Made by a program: the position numbers and the translations under genes
Source of the DNA: Fremontodendron californicum
Lineage: Eukaryota; Streptophyta; Magnoliopsida; Malvales; Malvaceae
DNA length: 64,000 nt
Direction of reading: 5' to 3'
Assembly (NCBI GenBank): GCA_030761205.1
Contig: JAULJL010000027.1
Coordinates: 18,168,501-18,232,500 of the forward strand
Shown here: positions 1 to 11,742 of the stretch, one piece after another
Position numbering within the stretch: the first letter of the stretch is position 1
Layout of the letters: every line of letters begins with the position of its first letter
The notes under the pieces: model-generated
Database searches by the model: none
What the model was told of the DNA's origin: nothing
The model's input: only the letters and a program-made list of their open reading frames with translations

Positions 1-129
1 CACCTAATTTTGTCCGGACCACTAAATCAGGTATGCTTTCTTTCTAAAGTGATGTTTTAGAATGCAAAAATGCTTTTCTCATCCTGCAGGTGGTACTCCG
101 AGACTTAGTTTAAGAAAGCAGAATAAAAA

Positions 130-205
130 GTCAATCTTGAAAAAGTCAACCCCAAAAAGTCAACTTTTAAAAGTCAACTACTGAAAAGGTCAACCCACTT
201 TCAAA
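130..205 (+). promoter_or_regulatory. Cluster of W-box-like motifs in family A LTR
   Basis: Five GTCAA motifs, most of them AGTCAAC (TTGACT on the other strand), are spaced about 15 bases apart near the start of U3. TTGAC[CT] is the core bound by WRKY factors. Binding is inferred, not shown. Confidence 0.45.
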
Positions 206-1977
206 ATCTAGATTCAAAGTTCAATTGAACAATGATGAAAGAATTTTGATAATCCGAGGTCTACAACGAAAGATATGGAGTCTGGAAGATGGATTACGGA
301 GATTCAATAGAAAGAAAACCCCACTCTACTAAAATTCAAGAAGATAAATCCCGAAAAAATAGCAAATGAGTTCCAAAAATTTTGAAAATTTGCAGATCAC
401 ATTCTTAAATTATTTGGAATATATTGGCGAAAGAAAATCTAGATTCGAAGTTCGTTTGCAAAATGGCAAATCTCGGGCCCACTATGTTGAAATTCAAGCA
501 GATAAATCCCGAAAAAATAGTAAATGAGCTCCAAAAATTATGAAAATTTCCAGATCTCACTTTTAAATTATTTGGAAGATATTGGTGAATAAAAATTTGG
601 ATTTGGAGTCCGTTTGCTATTTAATTTGGTTTGGGGGTCAAAAAGGTCATTTCGTCGAAGAAACTGAAGACGGACTTTAAAAAATTGGCGATTGTGATGG
701 ATTTTAAAAAGGCAATCAGCCAAGCCCATAATAGAGAATTATTTTGCTGAGATTTTAGATCAAAGGGCCAAGAGTGAAGAGAAAGGTAGTTATTTTTCTT
801 GATCAAGCCTTTGAAATTGTGACACATGGACCAATGGATGGAGAAGGATAATGTCATATTTATGACATCCTATTTATGACATCATCTTCATGACATCATA
901 TTTAGGAGCTGATTATTCCAATTTAAGGGTGAGAAAACATAGAAAGCCTCTTGGATTAAAAGCCATGGGATCAAATTGGTTAAAAAAATTCTAGAACCTC
1001 CTACATTATTCCTAGGCCATTCGGCCACCTTAAGGGAGGGGGGGTCTCTTTCATTTTTCTTACTCTTGCTTGGCTGATTACTTGATTGTTGAAAGCAAAT
1101 AGAAAGTTTAGAAAGGTAAAGAAAGTAAGAAGAGAAAAAAGCTTGCACTATAGATTTTAGAGGTAGCTAAAAGCACCTTTCTCTTGCACTTTTTTGCATT
1201 TCCATCCTTAATTTGTTGTTTTCATTTAATATTTTGGTGAGTTTCTATTGATTTTAATTTTGAAATAAGTGTTTTAAAGCTTCCTTTTCAAGCTCCTCTC
1301 TTATACTTTCTTGAAAATTTTTGAAAAAACAAATTTCCTCCATGTTTTTTAAAGATGGCCGAATGGCCTTATTTTGGTATATGGATTGTGTTTGTTTCTT
1401 TTTCATGTTGATTGGGATGTTTAGTATGTTTTGATGTTCTATTGTTTTAAAAAAAAAAAAAACATGGAACTTGTTTTAATCTCTTTACTTATTTACCTCT
1501 ATTTTTGATTCTTTCATCTTATATTCATGTTTACTTTCCTTGTTTTCCATTTTTAATTTTCTGTTTTCAACATGTTTGAGTTGTTCATAATTTGCATTTT
1601 ACTATACTATGTGTTTGTGAAAATGTCTAGTTGTGTTCATGCCTTTACTTCATATTTGCATGTTTTAGCATGTTTCTTCTTTAGCCTTGCATTTAGTATG
1701 TCATGTGTTTGTGAAAATGCCATGCTAGGATTTCACCATTTAGACCATGCAACCATTCGGCTACCCCTTCCATTTTGTGCTTTCTATGTGCATTTTCATC
1801 TTGCTTGTTGATAGGTTTACATTTCCATGCTATGATTTTATGTATTTTGATTTAGTATGCCATGTGTTTGAGAAAATCCATGCCCATTTAGGCCTATAGA
1901 CCATTTGGCTACCCCCCCCATTTTATGTCTCCTATGTGCATTTTGATCATGCTAGTTGATAGGTTTGCATTTCCATG

Positions 1978-4025
1978 TGTCATAACGTGTCAAATACGAA
2001 TTCAGCATGCTAGACACAAATCAATGGAGTCGTCACTAATCATCTAATCTAGGTGTGATTAGTCACCTTTATGAATCTATTCTTCTTAAAGTGATCCTAA
2101 GCTTGACTAAGGTACCCTAAAAAGAATAGGTTCCGATCTATGTTTCAAAACTAGGTCCGGGAGTTCGGTTACGTGTGGAGAAGGATTAGCACCCCCACAA
2201 CGCCTATAAAAATAGTACCACATCAGTCACATGTTCTAAAATGGTCTTGTCTAAATGGTCTTAATTAATCTATCTAAGTCAATTTTTTTTATTTTTTTCT
2301 AATCATGCAAAATAATCTAAAAATAAAATAAAATCATATTTATCATGCAAAAACAAAACAAAATCATATCATATAAAATCCTAAAGCATGCAAAAACCTA
2401 AAAAACCTAAATAAAATATAATAAAAATTCCTAAACATGCAAAAATAAAATAAATAAATAATAAATAATCCTAAAATCATTCAACTAAAAATAAAAATAA
2501 TAAATCCTAAAATTATGCTATCTAAATAATAATAATAATCAATAGACCCTAAAATCATGCCAACTAAAAATAAAATAATAAAACTAATCATACTTCTTAA
2601 AAATTAAATAATAAAACCTAACTCATGCAAATTCTAAAAAATAAAATAAAAACCTAACTCATGCAAATTCAAAAAAATAAACCTAATAACCATGCTTCTA
2701 AAATAAAAATAATAAAAACTAAATATACAACCTAATAATCATGCTTCTAAAAATAATAACCTAATTATCATCTAAAAATAAAAATAAAAAAATATCATAT
2801 CAATAAATATTAATTCCTAAAAAACATGCAAAGTTATCTAAATAATAATAATAATAATTAACCATACAATCATGCTTTCTAAAAATAATACTAATAAAAA
2901 TAATAAATTCTAAAATCATGCTTTCTAAATATAATAATAAATATATATATATAATATAAAATATAAAAAGAAAAAAACCAAAGCGTAAAGTTGAATGGAA
3001 ATAAAAACAAAATCTTAGCATATGAAACTTTGGAAAAGAGCACAATACTATTAACACCAACAACCTGGGTCTTTGCCACCAAATTTTAAAGCTCTAACAA
3101 ATCAAACAGAAAAGGTTTTAAAAAATCAAAATAATGCACCATCCAACAATACCAAGCAAAACAATAAATACCTGAACCCCTGACCACTCCGCATTTATCA
3201 TACCCGAGTTAGTGGTCAAAAAAGGCTGCTCCAATTGTCGATTCCTCATCAATTCCCCTGGTCACGCCTCTTTCAATTTTTTAAAGGCAGAACATTCGGC
3301 TTCAAGATCTATTTCTCTTGGGTTCAAATTTGATTCTAGAAAAAAATTCGTGTAAACTTGAGGAATGTGCTCTGCTCACCAAATGCTTGATTGCTCCATC
3401 AGTCATTATATCATGGCAGAGGCCGCCCCACAATACAAAAATCAGCAAAATCTTGGGTCGGGGGTTCGAAAATTTGATTTCCCATTTAGAATCTTCTCAT
3501 CATCTTGTCTTTTGCCTAAACTTTACTTTTGTAATACTCCACGCCTCTTTCTTCTCGTTTTTTTTTTCTGTCCGGACCAATCAACACGTCCATGTAGTAA
3601 TACTCGCCCTTATTCTCTTTGTTGTGCTTGCTGAGGCCTTTCGGGTGCTGCTCATGTTCAACACGTTTCTGGAGCAATACTCGTCCTCTTCTATTCTTTT
3701 CTTCTTTTTTGCTCCTCCACCAAATGCTGAAAACTGGATCTCTTTATATAGGAGAAGATCACCCAGAGTCCTAGTATAATTTAAGTTTGAGTTTTTATCC
3801 TAATCAAAGTGTTATTTTAACCCAAACAAAACTCTTTTAATATTATCTCAAAAAATCTGAAAATTCAATCTTAATCCTACAGAGTTTAGGTTTAAACAAA
3901 ATTTATTTCTTCTTTTTTTCTTTTTTTTTTCTTTTTTTCATTTTTTTATTAATTCCGAAAATACAAGTAAAAATCAAAATTAATAGTTAAAATTAAAACC
4001 ACTCGAACAAAAACGGATGTCTACA
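1978..4025 (-). mobile_element. Solo LTR of family B, nested in the family A LTR
   Basis: It runs from TGTCATAACG to GATGTCTACA. In its own orientation it starts TGTAGACATCC and ends CGTTATGACA, like the family B LTR at 28566-30705. It is flanked on both sides by CCATG (1973-1977 and 4026-4030), a perfect 5-bp target duplication. Length is 2048 bp. A TATATAAAG box reads on the minus strand near 3743-3751. The ORFs within it on either strand show no family resemblance and I do not call them genes. Confidence 0.88.
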
Positions 4026-6365
4026 CCATGCCATGACTTTGTATATTTTGATTTAGCATGCTATGTATTTGTGTCATTGCCATGCATTTTTTAGGTCTAG
4101 GTCTCATTAGCATTGCCATGCATTTCATGCATGTTTAGACCTAGGTTGCATTTATTGCTATGCAAGTTCATGTTAGGTCTAGACCATATTCTTTATGCCA
4201 TGCATTCTACATGTTATTTAGGTTTTAAATCATGCATTTCATGCATTCAATTTGCTGTATGGTCATGCATATCATATCATGCCACATGATTTATGACTTA
4301 GGCCAATCAATTGCTCAAAGTCATGCTCACTTGAGTATACTTGTGGAAAATTAAAGAGTTGTCAAATTGATTGTTCCACCTTTGTGGTTTTTTTTTTTTA
4401 CTTAGTCAATTTTTGTCCAAATTTTTAGAAGTTTTAGCTACTGTTTCTAGGTCCTTAGGAGAGTCTCCAATATTTTTTACTTTGATTTTTAAATGATTTT
4501 ATTAAAGGCTTAAAAATGATTTTTGGCAAAACAGTTTTCACCCAGTTTTCTGACTTTCGTGATTTTTTTGGGAAGTTATCCTTAATCAAAAAAATTAAGC
4601 CAATGTTTTTTCAAATAGTTTGACATGTTCTGAGTCTCCAGTATTTTTTTTTTGATTTTTTTGAAATTTAAAAAATAGGTTAAAAAATCGTGTTTTAAAA
4701 CTGGACAGTAGAGTCATATTTGAATTTGAGGGAAAATTAATTTTCTGTTTTTGCTAAGTTACTTAGAGTGGGCTGATTAGGAACTTTAGCTGCTGTCTTA
4801 GAGTGGTTTCTACGCCATTTTAAACTTAAAAAATAATTTCAAAGAGTTCGGGTCAAGGATGGTCAAGTCCGGGTTTTTAAATTTAGGAAATTAGTGTTAT
4901 TTAAAAGGGGGGTTCGGCTATGGCTCATTTTTATTCAAAAATTTTCAAATTTGTTTTCAAACCAATCACAAAGTATTTTTTTGATTTTAGAAAATTTAAT
5001 TTGACGTCTTTTCCTAAGGTAGTCGGATATCTTTTTAGGTATACAGATTTCCTTATTAAAAGAAAAAAAATATACACTTTCATTTATTGCATTTTTCATG
5101 TTCATGCATATTGTATAATATATGATTTTTTGCTATGATAATTTATATGGTATTGTTATTATTTTGATTTATATTTTATGGTGTTATATTGTTTTTTATA
5201 TGGTTTTGAATATTTCATGCTATCCTATGCTTTTTATTTAGTCATTTATTTTTGTCACATCATTTAGCATATACTATGTTCATGCATTATTATTTTTATT
5301 TTCATGCATATTTCATGATAACATTATTTTATGTTTCATATCATTTCATGTCGCTTTGATTATATTCCATGTCATATAGATTATATTATTTAAAATAAGC
5401 CATGTCATTTAAATCATATTATTTCATTTAGAATATTTCATGTTACTTAGGACACATTATTTCATATAAAATATATTATGTCACTTAAGATATTTCATTT
5501 CATTTAGAATATATCATGTTATTTAGGATATTTACATTTCATTTAGAATATATCATCTTACTTAGGATATTTCATTTCATCTAGAATATGCTATGCCATT
5601 TAAATTATATCATGTCATTTAGGTTGCATTATATTATCTAGACTTTGTTATATCATCTTTACTATGTCATACATATTCATATTCATACATTTTTAAATGT
5701 TTTGAAAAAGATAATGATTTTCAATAAAATAAAAATATTTATGAGTTAAAATAATTAATGAGTTCTCTGCCGGATTTGCTGGGGAGGATATCATCAATTA
5801 TCATTAATAACGGAATATCTTCTTTAAAACGAGAATGATTCGAAAAATCTTCCAAATTAATAAAAATTTCTATATTTTGCCACTTTTTTCGGGAAATATA
5901 GAAAAAATTTGAATTAATAAATTTCGGATCATTTTCAATTAAAAATGAAATTATTTTTCTTAGAATTGGGAATTAATTTGAAATACTAAATTTAAAACCG
6001 ATTTTTTTTACCGAGACTTGAGATAACACATGATTAATCAGGTATCGTTTTATACGGGCGTTGTGGGGGTGCTAATCCTTCCCCACACGTAACCGAGTCC
6101 AGAACCTGCTTCTTTGATTTCTCTGATTTAAAACGCAGACTTGAAATTGATTTTAAAAATGTTCTACAAAACCGGTTTTAATAGGTGATCGATCACACCT
6201 AGCCAAAAAAAAATTGGTGGCGACTCCATGTCTTTTTCGAGATCATTTTCAAACCTTCATTTTTCAAGAGGAATTAAGTCGTCTTTTTCTCTGTTTTTTT
6301 TTTCAATGTCACGCTTAACGAATATAAAATCTCGCGATGAGACTTGTTATTTTTAGGTTGCGATA

Positions 6366-7893
6366 CTTGGATTGCTCAATTTTAAGGGTTGGTCGAATCG
6401 GTTAAACTCCACTAATTCAAGCTAGTTGCTTGAGTTTTGGGTGTGAGGATAGCAATCTTTGGGATTTGTATATTTTGATTTTTGAGCTTGAGATAGCTCA
6501 TGTTGTAATTGTGTTGAATCCAATGGGCCCTCTAGGCCAATTGTCAAGTCCAACGGGTCTTCAAAAACATGGCCCAGGGAGGGAGACCCAAGAATGGGCT
6601 CGCCAAGCTTCTAATCAGTCATGGCTCGCCAAATCTTGAACTACCGGAAGACCCTTATTGCCCATCACTTCGGAAGATCACGTGGCCTCTCCAACAGCCG
6701 CTTTGCCTATTACATCGCCACCCATCACCTCAAAATCCACGTGGGACCTCGACCGCTGTATCATTCACTCATACTGTCGACCACTTGCTCCTAATGAGGT
6801 CAAAACACGTGGCGCACGGCGACCCGTCAACAAAAGTATAAATAGCTCCTTTAAGGCCAATCCAAAGACTTTAGACACCTACACACCAGATACACTGTTG
6901 CTCTGCCTCCATTCCTACCTTCCTCCAGCTCTCTCCGTTGCATCCCACCAAAGTAACCATCCTAAACCAAAAAGACCAACAAATTGCTTGATCGAAACTG
7001 TTAATTCCACTGGTTTAGTGAAATTTGCTTCAAAATCCTCGACAAAGGCTATCAAGTTGGTTGATGTAAGACCAAAAAAAATAAATTCGAACCACTATAT
7101 ACCGTTGTGGATTTGTCTAAATTTAGACCTTCTCGAGGACCAGGACCCAACTCGAATTGAGCCGAATTTTGATAAAAATTTTAGTAATTTATAGTCGACC
7201 TGAATTACTATTCATTAAATAAAAAAATTATTTTTTATTTAAATTTAATTGTAAATTATATAACTATTAATGTAAAAATAATTTTTTAATATTTTTATGA
7301 ACAACTAAATGAACTTTCTAGTCTACCGAGCCCAACTCGACCTGATTTAGGTAAGAGAATAAAAAAAAATTACCGTGACCCATGAACAAGTCCTTATTAC
7401 TTGATAATTTCATTGTGTACTTAAATTCTTTAAGTTTTAAGGTTACAAAACAAATCAATTTCATATAATTAATCCTCTTTATGTGAGGGACACCATTATC
7501 CTCCCCTTCAGCAAGACTTAGAAGAGCAATACCCAAGGTTTTTCTGCCTCTTGGCATCTTTAAAAATCAAAGCACTTTGAAAGAAGTTAATCACCATTAA
7601 GAAATCTCAGTCTAAGATATATTTTGTTATCCGAAATCTATTGTAAAGAATGAGTTCATCCAAAATATCCAAAAACTGAGCTTGATGTAAGTCTATGACG
7701 CACAACTTTCTAATAAACCACAGGTCGAAATATATTTGGGTGATTCACAATAGAAGAGCAAGGCATCAGCTAAATTTTCGGATGAAACAAAGATGATGCC
7801 ATGAAACCTTTGGAAACAACACTTCTTACCAATGGCTGATGTCTTGCCTTCAATTTTGTAGAATTTAGTGCATCAGTTCATCCTAAATCACAC
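6366..7893. other. Intergenic; promoter-like stretch, otherwise no gene recognised
   Basis: Between the solo LTR and the FAM32A-like gene I see no convincing coding sequence. 6500-7110 is less AT-rich and looks like an LTR or promoter fragment (see 6679-6845). 7200-7320 is AT-rich. About 7560-7893 may belong to the 3' UTR or downstream flank of the FAM32A-like gene. A 79-codon minus-strand ORF at 7318-7557 is not recognised. Confidence 0.4.
6679..6845 (+). promoter_or_regulatory. Three G-boxes upstream of a TATA box
   Basis: Perfect CACGTG palindromes lie at 6679, 6738 and 6806, followed by TATAAATAG at 6837-6845. G-boxes are bound by bZIP and bHLH factors (established). No recognisable protein follows within 1 kb, so this may be the U3/R part of an old LTR rather than a gene promoter. 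Confidence 0.4.
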
Positions 7894-8064
7894 CTATGTT
7901 ACTTGGACTCGGGCATAAAGATCGGATACGATCATACGAGTATCTGTGCGACACGGGTATGTTCAAGTTTTTTCATGTATTTAGAGGATCTTTGAAAAGT
8001 CAAATCCCTATACCCATGTCGGATACGAATACTTCAAGAAAAATTAAAAATCGGAGCAATATAA
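7894..8064 (+). mobile_element. MITE family M, copy 1
   Basis: It starts CTATGTTACTTGGACTC and ends in a decayed GGAGCAATATAA. Flanks AATCACAC and GATCACAC match at 7 of 8 positions. It lies downstream of the FAM32A-like stop codon, possibly in the 3' UTR. The interior carries the family marks: TGTATTT-GAGGATC, then ACCCATGTC. Confidence 0.75.
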
Positions 8065-8384
8065 GATCACACTGTGATTGTCATATGGACTACAGTAACT
8101 AAGCAAGTTAAAGCAAGTACAGAAGGCAAGCCACTTATGACTTACCCAAATATACAGCGAGCTAAAACAGATTTATCTCAAGCGAACCGAATCTTACTAA
8201 GTTCAGGTTGTAATAATGTTTGAATATAGCAACTAAAAATTAAATTCATAATCCACAATATACCATCAATTACCTCCATATAAAACAAAGCAGTTCTCTG
8301 TTGTTAACAGCAACTTTGCTTGGTACATAACACATAGAAGTTCCAACCGATAACACTGAGCCGATCTCCTTGATGTTGCATGAA

Positions 8385-9511
8385 TTAACCAGGGCCAACT
8401 TTAGGAATGTCACAATGCTCGCTCATATTTGCCAGATATTGGTTGAAGTCCTGAATTCTATCACGGTGAGATTTATTAGCTTGCTTAGCCAAGCTATGGA
8501 CGTCAAGTTGCTCCCTCTGCTCAATGTATCGTCTCTCTGCCGGTGTAAGATGATCATCATAATGAGGAGCCTTCCTCTCCCCACTTGATTTGTCAGCATC
8601 ATTGATATCTTCTACATTGGGATCAACAGAAACTTCTGCGCTTCCACCTACATCAAGTACCAGCTAAAATTATGAGGTCTAGAAAGTAGAAACAATTATG
8701 ATGCACTAAACTTAAGAATGGGAACACTCAGAAACAGTTTGAATCAAATATATTAACAGTGTATAAAATGTTAGAAGCAGGTTGTGTCGAATAAATTAAC
8801 TGTGCATAAACCTATGTTACCCGGACTCAAAGGTGAGTGTCAGATATGGATAATTATCCGATACGAGAATTCTCTTTCTTTTTTTTTGTTTTTAAGTTTC
8901 TCCATATATTTGGAAGATCATAGTCCATATTCATCCATGTCCGAATATGTGTTGGATATAAGTGTCGTAAACAGATACTTTGGTGGAAATGAAGAGTCCG
9001 GGTAACATGGGTATAAACAATACTGTAAAAATGCTAGTCCAACCTAAAGCCAGTCAAGCAAAAAGGGCAACAAAATATCAATGCAGCCATACAGACTTGG
9101 ATATCTCACTTAATGCACTGTTCAAAATCCATTTATCCAGCAAAAAAAACAAGAATTATCTTCCCTAAATGGTTTAGCCAATCTCTCCACCGGACTTTTA
9201 TGGAAGCAATAGTAGCAGCCGAGAACCTCATATGAACATATTTCAAAAGGGGGCTTTTCCTTTACCTAAAAGCTCTATCACCATTGCAATAAAACAAAGT
9301 TTGTAATATAAATTGAAGGAAAAAAAGGAAAATTAGGGTTTCAGAGAAAAGAAAACAGACCAGAAGCAGCAGAGAGGTCGTTTTGGGTACTCTGAAAATC
9401 TTGATGCTGCTTCTTATGTTTCTTTTTCTTCTTGATTCCAGCAGCCTTGACATCTAAGGCTTTCCCCTTCAGCTTCAGCTTCCCACCTACTACGTTTTCG
9501 TAAGCTGACAT
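8385..9511 (-). CDS. FAM32A-like protein, 2 exons, complete
   Basis: Exon 1 is 9511-9361 and exon 2 is 8647-8385, joined across a GT-AG intron of 713 bp; the join keeps frame and gives 137 codons plus TAA. The protein opens MSAYENVVGGKLKLKGKALD, followed by a lysine-rich stretch (residues about 23-35), an acidic middle, and a conserved C-terminal half with LTPAERRYIEQ, NKSHRDRIQDFNQYLANMSE and a final DIPKVGPG. This order and length fit the eukaryotic FAM32A family. Human FAM32A is a second-step spliceosome factor whose C-terminal tail reaches the catalytic core near the 3' splice site; the same role here is inferred. The tail reads HCDIPKV, where I recall HYDIPKV in relatives. The intron carries MITE copy 2. 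It is transcribed in the same direction as the DWF5 gene upstream of it, about 2.2 kb away. Confidence 0.9.
8812..9010 (+). mobile_element. MITE family M, copy 2, in the FAM32A-like intron
   Basis: Terminal inverted repeats are CTATGTTACCCGGACTC and GAGTCCGGGTAACATGG, nearly perfect. Flanks GCATAAAC (8804-8811) and GTATAAAC (9011-9018) match at 7 of 8 positions. Length 199 bp. It carries no coding capacity. Confidence 0.82.
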
Positions 9512-11742
9512 TTTCCCCCTGAAATATTCAAAATTAACAACAATTTATGAAACCCAAAAGTTTTACCCGAAATCAAATCATCTTCACCTTAGCGGGTTAT
9601 GAATTCTGATATGAAAGAAGCAAATTTTTTTGGATGATTAATTTGAAGGTTTTATAATCAAAGAGAAATATCTCCAATCTGATTCTTCAGGAGACGAGAC
9701 GAGAGACGGAAAAGATGAACTGGATTTTGATTTCCTTTCAGCTGGAAGATTTGGGGATTTGACGAGATTGATATACGAATCGATTTTTAACTTTTGGGCT
9801 GAAAAAGAGCCCATATTTGGGTTCTTTACTTCGATTTTGGGATGTCAATATAGAAGGTTTGGGCAGGGAGCAATCCCCGTAAACCGGTTTATGGGTTGGG
9901 CTTGCTCAAATTTGAAAGCTCCCTTAATATTAAAAATTTAATGAAAAATGAAGTTAGACAAAAAAATAAAATCCATCTTAAAAACGGCACGATCCTTGAA
10001 CATAATTTTTTTTTTTTATTCAAGTTCGATCCGGATGAACCCGTTTTATAATTAGTTATATAATTTTTTTTAGAGAGATCAATCCTTTTTAAGAGGACTT
10101 GAATTTTTTAAAAGATCAATATTTTGTTTAAAAGAAATCGATAATTATGTGTAAAAAAATTGGATAAGTTTGTGCGAGTCTTGACAGTGTTTTTATATAA
10201 CCGAATCGAGCCTGAGCTTAAAATTTTACCTATATTTTGAGGCAAACCGAATCTAAACAATCACAAAATTTCTTAATACCCTGCTTGAATTGACGCAAAT
10301 TTAACCCAACCCGATCCGACCCATAAACATATCTAATTTTCTATCCCCAACCTGATTTTCAATTTTCCCATCTCTGTTCCATTCCTTTTTTGGGGAGAAA
10401 TTTTCTTCCCGTTTTTCTGTGCGCGTGAACTAGAAATCCCCGTTTATCGTCATTTAAAAAATATATATATATTAAATTTATCAAATTAAATGTATAAAAG
10501 AATTTCGAAAAATTATCCTATATATACTAACTATTATAAACCTATCAATGAACCTAACTCACCTGACTTAAGCAATCCGAACCCAGGTCGTGAAATTATT
10601 TTATTATAAAAAATAATTTTTATTTAATTCTAACAACCATTAAAATATTAGTATAAAAAAGTTTTTACCGATTTATAAAATAGACACATATCTCGTTAAG
10701 CTATATTTACGCATTAATATAATAATAACTAAATCAATTTTTAATTTCATTTTCAAATTTTAAAAACTCTAACGTTAATATACAAAATAACAACCCAAAG
10801 TGAGACAAAAAGTATCCAAAAACAATTAAACTACATTTTAATTTGAGATTGGTCAATTGAGCAGCACAAAAATAAGAAAAGATAAAAAGTATTTCTCATG
10901 TCTCATCCACCTTACTTAAACTCTAAACCCTAAACCCCAAACTATTTTTTTTTTTGGTCTAAAATCATATAAATTTCTACCTTAACAATGAGATTAAAAA
11001 CGTTTTTATGTGCATTAAACATGGAACATATTAGTTCATTCCTTTTTTCCAGGACTTTTGAGTAGGGTAGAGAAAAAAAAATCGAAAAAACCAAAAATCA
11101 ATTCAATTCAGAATGTTTGATTTGGTTTTAGTTGGATTTTTATTAAATACAATTCAGGTAATAATTAGGGTTATTCAATTCAGTTCAGCTTTTGATTCAC
11201 AAGTTAAAAACCGTCATTATTCAAAGCAAACTGAATTTTATTTTTTAATTTTTAGAATACTATATAATAAAAGTACAATTTTTAGAATTTAAAAACCAGT
11301 GAACTGAACAAATCTGAACCTATTGAATTCAGTTCGGATCAATTCAATTAGAGATATTATTCGGTTCGATTTAGATTCGATTTTTAGAAAATCAAAATAC
11401 TACACATTAAACAGTAATTTTTGTCCAAAAGCAAAAGCGAAACAAACCGTTATCACTCCTACTTTTGAGGTATCCTAGGATTCATTATAACAGCATTCAC
11501 CATAGTTACCAGTGCTGAAGCAAACAGCATCTTCCCTAGCTTATGGCCAAGAGGAGAAAGCAGAGCATCTTAAACAATGATGCAAGCAAAGCGTCTAATC
11601 CTACATTTCGCAAAACTTACAAAGCATCCAAAGCAATTGTAAGGGAGATGATGTTACAAAGCATTTTCAAGTTCAAGCACATTGTAAGCAAATGCAGAGT
11701 ACATTTCACCGTAGAGACGCAGCTCCATTCGCGAAACATCTC
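9512..11742. other. Intergenic between the two genes; no gene seen
   Basis: The part next to 9512 must hold the FAM32A-like 5' UTR and promoter; no clear TATA box stands out. 10000-10450 carries degraded repeat-like text with phrases such as CCCAACCCGATCCGACCC. 11060-11400 has imperfect inverted text rich in AATTCAATTCAG and TTCGGTTCGATTT, probably an old MITE. About 11450-11742 is the likely DWF5 3' UTR. Confidence 0.45.

Larger units (their letters stand above)
1..6365 (+). mobile_element. Solo LTR of family A (Tat/Ogre-like Ty3/gypsy), cut by window edge
   Basis: The first bases match the LTR start seen at 40800, 47317 and 62037 (there TGTAGACACCTAATTTTGTC) minus its first six bases, so the window opens just inside the LTR. 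The other end, GGTTGCGATA, matches GGTTGCGACA of the other copies. Near the 3' end is the conserved stretch GTTGTGGGGGTGCTAATCC, followed by GGCGACTCC. After 6365 there is no tRNA-Arg primer site, so this is a solo LTR rather than the 5' LTR of a full element. It is diverged from the minus-strand copies and lacks their 36-bp promoter repeats and the roughly 215-bp repeat expansion. Without the nested insert it is about 4.3 kb. Its target duplication cannot be checked because the left flank is outside the window. Confidence 0.85.

Noticed and set aside
3318..3779. 153-codon ORF
   Set aside because: It lies wholly within the family B solo LTR over pyrimidine-rich text, on the strand opposite to the LTR's sense, and shows no domain.
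6658..7194. 178-codon ORF
   Set aside because: It runs across the G-box/TATA stretch, is compositionally odd and matches no family I know. Kept as non-coding.
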